Positions 38,001-48,322 of a stretch of DNA of 64,000 nt are shown here, one piece after another. How positions within the stretch are numbered: position 1 is the stretch's first letter; every line of letters begins with the position of its first letter. The stretch spans positions 1 through 64,000 of the forward strand of contig JAVTVJ010001345.1 in assembly GCA_034509425.1 (NCBI GenBank). Reading direction: 5' to 3'. The DNA comes from Eopsaltria australis (taxonomy: Eukaryota > Chordata > Aves > Passeriformes > Petroicidae). The position numbers and the translations under genes were made by a program. A model generated the notes under the pieces. That model worked only from the letters and a program-made list of their open reading frames with translations. It was not told the origin of the DNA and made no database searches.

Positions 38001-38870
38001 ATATGGAGAAGGCCATGCTAATCCCTGCAAGGTCATTAACAAGAGGGTGAAAATTACATGCAAAGCACCAGCTGTGGCATCCCCGCTGCCTCACACTTGC
38101 TGTAGCAGGGGCAACAGAGGTGAAAAATGCGCCTTCGTCTCAGCAGGCTGAGAGTTCTGCTAGAGCAGAGCTATTTCACCCCCTTCCTTCCCCAAAGCAG
38201 GGGTCAGAGCTGCTGAAATTCTTCCTGTGCAGAGGAGCTGGGGGCCTTTCAAGTATCACCTGTTCTTACAGTCTGCAGTGGCTCGAGGAAGGATGAACTC
38301 CAGGATGGTTGGAGCTCACAGGAGAGCAGGGGGGTCTTGGCTCAGCTTGTCACCAGGGCAGGAGCTGTGTCCCACCTTCCCAACAGCCTGGCACTGTTGT
38401 CCTCAGTGGAACAGGTGCCAAGAGCATCTTTGCACCCAACTTTCCAAGCAAAACCACGGAGATGTGGTGCCTGAGGAATGGTTTAGTGGTAGACCTTGGG
38501 CTTGATAGCTTTAAAGGGCTTTTTTTCCCTCCACAGGGCACAGAATTCCAAATGTCCCCCCAGCAGTGAGGACATTCAGTATGCAGGGATGAGGGGAAGC
38601 AAAGTCTCCAGCCTGTCTTTCCTCCAACCCCTAAACCACAAAGAAGGCCCCTGCCACTCCAGGCTCACCTCAGGTTTGTACATTTTAACATTTACATGCA
38701 CGTGAGCTTGGCTTCCGTAATCCCAAACTCACTCCCAAAGGATATTTAACCCCCATATTTACCTGAGAATTCAGGATCTCAGTTTGTCTCTCCATTAAAT
38801 CACGCAAATACTTTTATAAGGTGTAAATCAAAAGGTCTGTCAAAACCCCTCAGCAGCGACTACCTAAAAC
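35061..38870. other. Gene-free interval
   Basis: Unique sequence without supported exons. A pyrimidine-rich patch at about 36170-36260 and gene-like GC content at 36300-37300 were checked on both strands and gave no recognisable protein. Confidence 0.5.
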
Positions 38871-38874
38871 AAAT

Positions 38875-38996
38875 CTTTTCCAATTTAAATCCCAGCCCGC
38901 ATAACGATCAATCCCATAGACCCCATAATTGTTGACATTACTTTGGGTAATGTTTAAAAACATTAATTTCAAAAAATGTAATAGGAAAAAAGCTCT
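38875..38996 (+). repeat. Inverted-duplication arm A
   Basis: About 122 bp running from TTTTCCAATTTAAATCCCAG to AATAGGAAAAAAGCTC. The reverse complement of nearly the same sequence occurs at about 40025-40146, with roughly three mismatches by eye. This arm grades smoothly into AT-rich unique sequence on both sides, so it is the likely source copy. Confidence 0.93.
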
Positions 38997-39822
38997 TTAA
39001 ATCGGCAAAAAGATAAATGGTCTCCAGCAGCATGACCTTTCCCTATACCACACTGACATTGAATCATTTTAAAGTTATTTACATTTTCATTCTTCCCTGG
39101 AAAAATGTTGACAAGGCTTTCACCGACCCTAATGGATACACAGCAACATCTGTGGGAAGTGTAACTGCATCAAGAGCCCTTCCTCGATTCCTCTTCACAC
39201 CAACCACCTTTAATTAACAGTGGAGAGGTGATTCCAGAGCGAGCTGGCTCATTAGTGGGGCTGGCTGAGCTCGGGGAGGTGCCACAGCTCCCCAAAACCT
39301 AGCAGGGGTTTACCCACCAGTGTCTCCCTGCCTCGAGCCCGTGTGCCTCCACCTCTGCTTTTCTGAGATGAATTTGGCTCATAATCCCCATCAGGCTGCA
39401 GGCTGGGCTGTGACAGCACAGAAATACCTGAGCTTAGGCTTGACTTTTCTTTCCAGTCTGTGATGGAGCATCCCCCAGCAGCTCCCTGGGCACAGGCTGT
39501 GTCGTGGTGTCCCCAACACACAAAACACACCAAAAAGTGCTGCAGCACAGACCTGTGACCTTACCAAGCCCTTCCCCAGGCTAGGCTAAAGTTAGGCACC
39601 ATCCCTGCACTAATTCCCAGTGGGAGCAGGGATAGGGTTAATAAAAATGAAGGGAACTCTGGTTTTCCCTTCCTCCATCCTCTGCTGAGCATTTGGGGCT
39701 TTAGAAAGCAAAACATCTGCCCTGGTGGAAGCAGGAGGTGACTCCTGAGTGACTTCTGTCCCCACAGCCACAGCAAGCCAGGGGTGATGGTGGGGCCAGA
39801 CCCAGCCCTGACTCAGGAGCCT

Positions 39823-40018
39823 CCAACAGCCTTCCCTGATATCCCAACATCCTTCCCTGATATCCCAACGTCCTTCCCTGATATCCCAACAGCCTTCCCT
39901 GATATCCCAACGTCCTTCCCTGATATCCCAACGTCCTTCCCTGATATCCCAACGCCTTCCCTAGCAGCCTTCCCTGATATTCCAAGAGCAGCTTTTGATA
40001 TCCTAACAGCCTTCCCTA
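39823..40018. repeat. 21-bp minisatellite, left part
   Basis: About nine copies of a 21-bp unit, CCTTCCCTGATATCCCAAC plus two variable bases. Period 21 keeps frames open, giving repeating FPDIPTS-type peptides on the plus strand and GYQGR/ISGKDVG-type peptides on the minus strand. These are artefacts. The array is interrupted by the inverted-duplication arm and resumes at 40148. Confidence 0.95.
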
Positions 40019-40024
40019 AAAAAA

Positions 40025-40146
40025 AGAGCATTTTTCCTATTACATTTCTTGAAATTAATGTTTTTAAACATTACCCAAAGTAATGTTAACAATTATGGGG
40101 TCTATGGGATTGATCGTTATGCGGGCTGGGATTTAAATTGGAAAAT
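40025..40146 (-). repeat. Inverted-duplication arm B
   Basis: This is the reverse complement of the segment at 38875-38996. Reading it on the minus strand gives CAATTTAAATCCCAGCCCGC through AATAGGAAAAATGCTC. Mismatches seen: A for G in TTGTTAACATT, G for A in TTCAAGAAATG, and T for A in GGAAAAATGC. It sits inside the 21-bp minisatellite, which continues on both sides, so it looks like the inserted copy. Confidence 0.93.
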
Positions 40147-40147
40147 T

Positions 40148-40216
40148 GATATCCCAGCAGCCTTCCCTGATATCCCAACATCCTTCCCTATATCCCAACA
40201 GCCTTCCCTGTTGTCC
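40148..40216. repeat. 21-bp minisatellite, right part
   Basis: Three more copies of the CCTTCCCTGATATCCCAAC unit resume directly after the inverted arm. The unit and orientation are the same as in the left part, so both were one array before interruption. Confidence 0.9.
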
Positions 40217-43005
40217 CTGCTGCCTCTTCCAGCCCAGCTCCCCAGCCCTGTCCCTGCAGCCCTCTGGGCACGGCTGTACCAAGGCTCCCCGCGCTGCAAC
40301 TCGAGCCCTGCCTGGCTTCTTCTAATATTAATGACAAGTAATGTGTCAGCCCCCAGAGCCACCAGGTGATCATATTGCAGCAGTGCTGTGCCCCAAGGGG
40401 TGACACAGGCTCACCTGGGCTCCAGGGTCACGCAAGGGACCAGGACAGGTGCCAGGGCACAGGGGCACGTCCTGGGGCTGCACAGCATGGACAGACTGCA
40501 CACCTGAGCTGCTGTTTCGGTGTTTTTTTGGTGACAGCTCCTGCAAACACTCACTGAGGGGAAGCTCAGGACTCGCTGCATCCTGTGCTTGGTCCAAACA
40601 CTTCAGTTCACTCACAGGACACAGCCCTCATGTTGAAGTGGGACAGAAATATCCCACCTGATCAAAGCCTGTCAATTAGTGCTCATCTAAGTTAATGAGA
40701 TGCTTCAACTAACACAAGGGAATTTATTTGGGAACATAATGATTTTTCTGTTGGCAAATCTAGTGATAAAAACCTGCACAAATCTGTGTTTCAATGGAGC
40801 TGGGCTGCAGCCTGGCTCCAGGCTGGTTGTGCTGCCCTGGTGCTGTGGCATGGCAAATATCAGCATCCCACAATTAGCATGCAGCTTATTAATCCCTGCA
40901 AATAAATGAGCCTGGTCCTCCAGTCCAGGAAAACACTTGGGGGACCAATTCTTTATTTCTGAGTGTATGATTAGTACAAATTAAAACCAGAATAAGTTTT
41001 AATTTTGCCACATCAAGCAGGTCCATCAAAACACCCTAAACCCCCAGAGCCAAATCCCAATAAAGGCATAACAAGGGGATGTTTCGACCAGGATGATTAG
41101 GATAGTCCAGGAAAATTAATTTTGAAGTTCATGGCAGCCTCCTGTCAGCAACAGGCCACAGTGAAGAGGGAATGTTCAGGAAATGAAAATGGAAAGGCTG
41201 TGCTAAGTACTGCTGGTGGCAAGGAACAGGCAGGACCTGGCTCTGCTCCTCCTCAAACACTCTCATAAAAGAATCCCATCCTATGAAGCCAATTCAATGT
41301 GATACACTCAGCAACTGGAGCCCAATTCCCAATCACAGAGTTCTGCTGCCCAAATCCTCCCTCATTCACTAAAGGCTCTGATTTGGGCTGCTCAGAGCCA
41401 TCAGAGCAGGTGCTGCTGGAGAGGGGCCCGAGGGGCTGTGCGTGGACTGACACAAACAGGGCACCGAGGACAGCACGGGGTGTTCATCCTCCCTTCCCAA
41501 AAAGCACAGCTCATGCCCATTTCCCTCCAACACTGCTGCCTTCTGCCACCCTGGCTCTGCCCAGCACACACAGCCTTGCTTGGCTCCATCAAACCCACAG
41601 GACACCACCTGGGCTGTGGGACCCTCACCCCACTGTGCCCAGGGATGGTTCTGGTGCAGGGATCCACGGAGCTCAGCCCCCAAAAAAACCAGCAGCCCTC
41701 CCCTTCTGCACACACAGACACAGCTTGGCTTTGTCCCTCCACGTGCCAGGGCTCTCCTGTCCCTGGCACAGAGGTCCCCAGAGATGAGGCAGCAGCAGTC
41801 CCAGAGCTCCCTCCAGGAATAGGGAAGCAGGAATTTCAGCATCCAGTCTCCAGACAATACTATAACTCCTTTCAAATTATGATTCACATCTGAGCAAACA
41901 AAATAAAGCCCAGCAAATCCCAGTACAGCCTGCAGCATACAGAAGAAAAAGCAGCCACAGTTCATGTGTGGCCTCAAAAAAAGGAACAAAAAAGTCCAAC
42001 CCCTTGAACCAGGCTGTGTTGAAGTAAAGGCTTGTTACACAGCAGGCTGAGATCATCTGAGCTTTGGGGTTTTCTGGGATTTTTTTCTATTTGAGAAAAG
42101 AATCACATGTTGGGAACCAACCTCCTTATCTGTTTCGTTTATGGTCCACACAAATGCCAGGACAAATCCTGGGGAAACACCCAGCACCATGTCCTGAGAT
42201 GAAATCAACTCCACAGCTCATGATTTTGCAACAATCTCTCCCAAACACAACCAGCACCACTGACCTCCAGTCCAGAGGGAAAGCTCAACCCCAGGTGCCA
42301 CGTGGTCAATAGAGAGTGACCCTGTGATGGTTGAGGGAAGTGAGGAATCAGCAAGAACACACCCTAGAAAAGGGATCCAGGAGCCATTCAATAACTCCCC
42401 TGTGGCCTCACCTGCAGAGCCCAGTGGGCCTTGCTGAGGCTGATCCCTCTTTCCAGGCAGATTTGAGGAAATCAATTGTTTCAAGTGGAAATCAACCTTC
42501 AACCCCAAACCCTGCCAGCCCTGTGTAGGTGTCTGGGGAGGGAGGCCCTGTCCCTGCACTTCCTTTCCCTCCTGTGCTCTGCACTTCCATTCCCTGCCCT
42601 GATTTACCCCACCAGGGGCGAGAGGAGCCTGCCCTTGCACCCCATCCCTGCTGTTAATGAGTATCCCAAAGGGCTGTTTCCATGGATCGAGAACAACATC
42701 CTCCCTGGGCAAAACAGAAGTGATTCCTGAATTAATTTAGATTTCCCGCTGCCTTGTTAGACCAGCTGGATCTGGCACGCTTCATCTTCCCTGCAAACAG
42801 TGCCGCCGTCCCTGGGGGACACTCAGCACTTTATAAACCTGTCAAGCCCTTAAAGCCGCTGACCGTGAGGCTCCACAACAAAACGTGGGGAGGTTTATGG
42901 CCACACACACACACCAGGCAGCCCCAGAGAGGAGCTCCAGCACGCATGGGCTGGGAACTGAGGGGATGTTGTTTTGTGCTGTGCTTTCATTTAAAAGCCA
43001 GCAAG
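40217..43005. other. Gene-free interval
   Basis: No exon with convincing splice boundaries or protein similarity. The longest minus-strand open frame (about 206 codons at 41369-41989) has no recognisable domain and a composition like translated noncoding DNA. Confidence 0.5.
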
Positions 43006-43048
43006 CAAAAAAAGAAGAAAAAAAAAAAAAAAAAGAAAGAAAGAAAAA
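43006..43048. repeat. A-rich/GAAA simple repeat
   Basis: An A-rich tract with AAAG and GAAA units, including an unbroken run of about 17 A. No adjacent retroposed sequence or target-site duplication was recognised, so it is called simple sequence and not a retrogene tail. Confidence 0.85.
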
Positions 43049-45749
43049 CGCGCTGCATGATTTATTTTAAAGCATCCAAGCTGCTGCAGCCTGCGGTGCT
43101 TTGAGAGCGTGTGTGTATATACACGGGAAATGGGAGATTGTCTCCGAAGCCATTTGCATTCATTCCCCTCTCCCCCTCCTCCAAGCAGGGAGTGTTTTTA
43201 AAAGGCCTTATCCTGCAAACAGCTCCATACCTGCAACTTGTGCAGAAATCTGACTTTTGGGTGCAGAGCCCCTGATCGAGCTGCCTTTTATTTAGGAAAC
43301 ATATCGTTCTGCCAGTTCCCCCCTCCAGTGCTGATTTGGCTCTCTACTCTTCTCAGACTCAGAGTTCATAAAATATTTTTTTTACACAAACAACACCTTC
43401 CATCATCTCTGTGACCTGCTCAGGCCCCGAGCTCCGGGCAGAGCAGCACAGGCAGTGCCCGGTGATCCCCGGGGACGCTCCCCCTGTGCCCATCCCTGGA
43501 GTGTGGGGACGCAGGGATTTGGGCTCCAGGCTCGGCTGGGTCCCTGGAGCCGAGCTCAGCTGCCGGACGCTGGCTGGCTCCCAGCTGGAGGGGCTGCCAT
43601 CTCCCGGCCACTCCGCTGTCCCTCGCTGTCCCCTCCCGGCCGTTTGCTCAGCCTCACAAGTCGGCATCTGATGGAGTCGCTGCCGTTTGGGTCCCTCGGG
43701 GATTGTGAGATGACTGCAGCAGGTCCCCGCTATTCTCTGCAGCCCAGCATGTTGTTGCTTCATTAAACGCCAAATTGTTACATTAATTCTAACTGCCCTG
43801 TAGAGATGTAGCTGTCAGGAATGATTTACTCGCCTCCAGCTGACTCGGAGCCTTTTTGCAGGCTCTGCGGAGGCGCTGGGAGAGGCCGGGACGTGGCTGG
43901 GAGTGGGATGCAGGACATCAGAGTGTGTCCAGCCGGATCCTGGCAGCCCGCGGCTCTGCCCTCCCTCAAGAGACAGGGATGCTCTTCAGACCTCGGGGGG
44001 AGAAGAACCAGGGAGCTAAAAAATGTGTGGAGTTTGCTTTTGGCTGAACTGTGGATGAGTGGTGAGACGAGTTTCCTGTTAGCAGGCAGCACCTTTGCTG
44101 GAATATTTACTGAGAGCAAATCTCTGGGTTCTCTCCATCCCACCCAGCAGCTCTGCCTGCACTGCAGGAGGAGGATCCAGAGGTTTTCCTGCTTTTTTCC
44201 CAAGGATGGTGATTTGGGCAGGGGGAGGTGGGACACGAGGACAGTGGGAACAGCTTTGCTCAGATGCTCTGATACCTCGGGGAGAAGCCACCTGAAGGTG
44301 ACCTGGCCCTGTTCACCCTCCCTGCTCCCTGTGGATGAAGGGTTTCAGCTGGCTCACACCCCCAGAAGGGCATTGAGGTCCCCAAGCTCTGTGCCCAAGC
44401 TCTTGGCCCCTTTTTGTCACCTCCCTCCCTGGATAAGACTGGATAGGAGAGAGAGGTGTCTGTCCCCTGGGCTGGAGGGATTTGGTTTCATTGGCTTCAC
44501 ACAGGAAATCCAAATAAGAGAAAAACAAGCTGCTTCCACTATTTGACATAAAATCTAAACATTTCCTCAGGGGACACAAGTTTAGGCACAAAGGTGATTA
44601 TGCTGTTTGGGAAAAAAGAAGATTAATACAGTAGATTTTCCTCCTTGAGAAGACAAAAAATTTCCTTCCTCCCACGTCTTGCACTGATGGAAATCAGCGG
44701 AGGTTGTAAAGCCAAACTGAGGAGTGCAAACCTCCTCTTCCTAATTCTGCCTGGGTTTTACAAGCTGCCAGTCAGTTGGACAGTGTTAGTTTTATTTGCC
44801 TCTTTCAAATTGGTTTTCTTTTTAACGGGAAGAAAGCATTTATATTAATGGAATCCTTGAGCCTCGGCCCTGAAAGGAGAGGCTGAAATGCAATCCCTGA
44901 ATTTGAGCTCAGGACACTCGGGGAGTTCTTCTCCCTGCTCAGAGCAGCACAAGCAACTTCCAGCCCCGTTCTGCCTTCCAGAGCAAAGCACAAAGGCAGG
45001 GGGGGAAATTTGCATTTCTTCCTCTCTTAAATTCAGCCATTCCCCGGGAATTCCCAGGGGGAGAGGAACAACAGCGCCCGTTATTTACTGGGAGGGAAAT
45101 GATGAGAAAAATATCTATCAAACATGGGTTCAATTACTTACAGTTATTAGATTGGGTTTATAACAACAGAGTTATCCTAAAATCAACTGCATTTCTGTCC
45201 CCCTGTTGTTATTTCTTAATTTTTAGGACATAAGAGTATTTAAAAGTATTTTTTTAGTATTTTATGTGAGAATATTATGAATATTTGAACTCCCAAAATA
45301 TTTGGATGCAAAACACCTGCCCAGATTTGGTGAGGGCGTTTCTAGACACAGAATTCTTGAAAATACAAACTCTTCTTTTCTCTTTAGGTGAAGTCCTGCA
45401 ATCTGCTTGTTTTAAATCCCACGATTTTCTATTTACTCCATAAATTTCTGTAAGAAATGTCCTTGTGGTGTAACCACAGGCTGGCAGCAACAGTTGTCTC
45501 TTTATTGCTCACTTGTGGAGAATGAAGGAGAAGCTGCCGAGCCCTGGACTCAGGAGCTCAGAATTGAAGGAGACAAATTTTTGCCTGGGGTTTCTGCCAT
45601 CCCTGCCATGGCTCTTGGAGTGGATCTCCTGGGGAGAAAAGAGGGAGTTTCTCTGTTGGGCGGGCAATTCTTCCCCAGATCAGTGACCATGGACCTGCTC
45701 AGCTTTGGGCAGGCTCCTCGTGCTCCCTGAGAGCAGAACCTGGGGTGGC
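43049..45749. other. Gene-free interval
   Basis: Mixed-composition unique DNA. GC-richer stretches at 43400-43680 and 43820-44000 give open frames on both strands, but none resembles a known protein. Confidence 0.5.
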
Positions 45750-45907
45750 AGGAAGGAAAGGAAGGAAAATAAAGGAAGGGAAAGGAAGGAAAGGAAGGAA
45801 AGGAAGGAAAGGAAGGAAAGGAAGGAAAGGAAGGAAAGGAAGGAAAGGAAGGAAAGGAAGGAAAGGAAGGAAAGGAAGGAAAGGAAGGAAAGGAAGGAAA
45901 GGAAGGA
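45750..45907. repeat. (GGAAA)n pentanucleotide array
   Basis: About 140 bp of nearly perfect GGAAA/GGAAG pentamers, purine-only on the plus strand. Long homopurine tracts can form triplex DNA and stall replication. Translated frames are pure KERKE or LSFLS repeats and are artefacts. A small GC-rich patch follows at 45960-46120. Confidence 0.97.
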
Positions 45908-47529
45908 GTGAGCGATGAGGATCATGGCAGCAGAGCCCTCAAACTGCCCAGCTGTGGCCTCGTGTCCTTTAGAAGCGGCGAGGGATAAAAGCCGGGATGT
46001 TCCAGGAGTCCCCGCCCGGCACCCGCTGAGTCCCCCCGGGGCACGGGGGCTGTGCCCGGCGCTGGCAGCCCCCAGGCACCGCTCCACCCGCAGGTACCGG
46101 AGCATCACCCCGGGCTGAGCTGCTGCTGTCATGTGCAAACAGAAAATCCCACTGCAAATATTCCCTGAGTTCCCAGGGGAGTGAGAACCTCAGAGCTCAC
46201 GGGTGTTATAAAGCTCAGATCCTCAAAGCAGAGAGCTCAGCACAGCCCTGCCCTGCACTCCCAGCAGTGACCACGGGCACGGGATGTGTGTGTTTATCTG
46301 GATATGTATTTGTGTAAAAAACATACATGCATTTGTTTGGCCACACTGACTCCCTTGGAATTTTTTCCTTTTCTTTCTGATATCTCTTTGTAATATTTCC
46401 ATATCTGTGTTTCATGTTCACAGCTCTCTGCTCACAGCCAACATCAGACTCTATTTCCTCTTATCTACTTCCTTCTTTATCAGTCCACCACCTTTGCCAC
46501 AAATGCTGAAAAATAACAGTGACCCATCAAAAATAGGATCAAAACCAGAGCAACCTGTTCAGGTCTCCCAAGGACTGCCAGCCTCCCACGTTCTCATCTT
46601 TTTGTTTTGAAGCATTTTCACATCAGTGCGTTTGCTCCTCTGTGGAAAGCGAATATTTCAACACTTTGTTCAGTCATGGCATGAAGTTTTAAGAGCTTTT
46701 AGTTCCAGCTTTTTTATTTACTGATATTGATGCGAATTTAGCAAAAGACTATTTAAAGTTTAGCTGACAAATTTATTTGTAATCTCCAAGTATTTGATCA
46801 TCAGAGAGAAAGCGAGAATATAAATAAAAGACACTGGACATCCACATAATCTACAGTTAATTCCATAATTTTTACAGATAACAATATACACTTTGTCTTG
46901 CCTTTCCTCACAATCAGCTTGCACGATATCCATGGAAATACAGAAATGCCTGGAGCAGAGAGTGTCCCCAGGGAAGGGCGTGCTCACTCCAGCAGTGCCT
47001 GGGGAATGGCTCGTCCTCCACCAGCCCGACCGCCCCCCACGAGAAGGAATTTGGCAACAAGACATCAGGGTGATTCTTGAGACACTTTGCAGTAAAACTG
47101 ATGCAAAGAAATTCGAAGGAAAAGCACAAGATCCACAACCCAGATCCACCACCAGTGTCCCTGGGTCAAGAAAATTCGCCTCTTGACCTCGTGATAAACG
47201 TGGAATTACTTGGTAATAAATACATCTAGTCACGGTTTAATGCTTATATGGGAGAGTCAAACTAGCAAGCTACAAATTAAAAAGGGGAGAAGCAGAATTA
47301 ACATGTGATCTTCATTTTACAAAGGAAAAGGGCTGTTGATAAATGATTGGCATGTTAAAGAGCATTTCATTTTAGAAAAGTTAATGTAAATTCAAAGTAA
47401 AACAGAACATACCGCGTTGGTGCGCTTTTAAAAAATCTGCTGGAAGAACAGAGAAGTTTCCTACCATGGGTTTCTGGAGTGATTCACTATGAACATTTCT
47501 CCTATAGAAATATAGACATTGTCACACCT
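45908..47529. other. Interval downstream of LHX3, no gene seen
   Basis: Beyond a small GC-rich patch the sequence is AT-rich. AATAAA on the minus strand (TTTATT on plus) also occurs near 46768, so a longer LHX3 3' UTR is possible. No other exon is visible. Confidence 0.45.
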
Positions 47530-47903
47530 TTCACCGTGGATGAGGACTTTATTTTCCCTTAAAAATGTTTCGGTGTGGATGGGTGATGGAGCAAGTCCTT
47601 GCTTTGGAGAATGCACTGACAACAGAACGCAAAATACCTCCTATCAAATCTGTAAAGCACAAGTCTTGGTGTTTGGTAAAGACACGAGAACCAGCTTGGT
47701 TTGGACGCTCCAGGTGCCAGTGGTTGCAGTGCCAGGGCCTTTGTCCACCATCCTCTGCCAAGTTCATCTCCAAAATCCCCTCTGCTCCTCTTGTGTCGCC
47801 ACACTCGGCACTCACGGCTCATCCCTCTGTCCTTCCCAAGAGCAGGTGACATTTGACAGCACCGAGTCCTTTCCCTTCCCACTGCCTGGGGGTGGCCCCT
47901 GTA
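47530..47903 (-). other. LHX3: LHX3 3' UTR (probable)
   Basis: The stop codon is at 47906-47904. The first canonical AATAAA on the minus strand is at 47553-47548, about 350 bases later, followed by a G/T-rich segment (GGTGAAAGGTGTGACA). That makes it a plausible polyadenylation site. Longer forms ending near 46768 cannot be excluded. Confidence 0.5.
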
Positions 47904-48322
47904 TCAAAACTGAGCATGGTCGACCTCATCCAGCCAGGAGGCCGGGCTGGCCGGGAAATCCGGGTACCCCCCGCTGCTGCCGGTGGAGAGGTCGGAGCTG
48001 GGTCCATTCCCGGCCAGCACCCTCATGGACTGGGGCACCCCTGGTCCGCTCTGTCCCATGATGGCCAGGCCGTTGTCTGGGTAAACCAAGCTGGAGATTA
48101 AGGGCTGGTGGCCTGGCAGGGCTTGCAGGGACGCCGGGGACTGGGGGATGCCGTAGGGGCTGTTGGATCTCAGGTCGTGGAACTGGTCCTGAGCCGGGAT
48201 CCCGCCGTGATCCAGCCCAAAGCTCCCGTTGGACCCCGCCGGCCTCCCCAGGGCAGGGGAGGCTTCGTTGAGGTTGCTGTAAATCCCATTGGAATGGCTC
48301 ATCTCGGACATGGAGGGCTCAT
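47904..48322 (-). CDS. LHX3: LHX3 coding exon 6 (C-terminal activation region)
   Basis: 419 bases from acceptor CCCTTTCAG|AT to the stop TGA. Encodes [20 protein letters not shown] through the end. It carries the proline- and serine-rich transactivation region and the highly conserved LHX3-specific tail ([20 protein letters not shown], then [11 protein letters not shown]). Confidence 0.97.

Noticed and set aside
39701..40083. Repeat proteins with FPDIPTS or GYQGR units
   Set aside because: They are translations of the 21-bp minisatellite, whose period is a multiple of three.
41369..41989. 206-codon minus-strand open frame as a gene
   Set aside because: No recognisable domain, no convincing splice or promoter context, and competing open frames on the other strand.
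43006..43048. Poly(A) tail of a processed retrogene
   Set aside because: No coding or transcript-like sequence precedes it, and GAAA interruptions indicate simple sequence.
45680..46138. 152-residue minus-strand protein rich in LSFLS repeats
   Set aside because: It is a translation of the GGAAA microsatellite.
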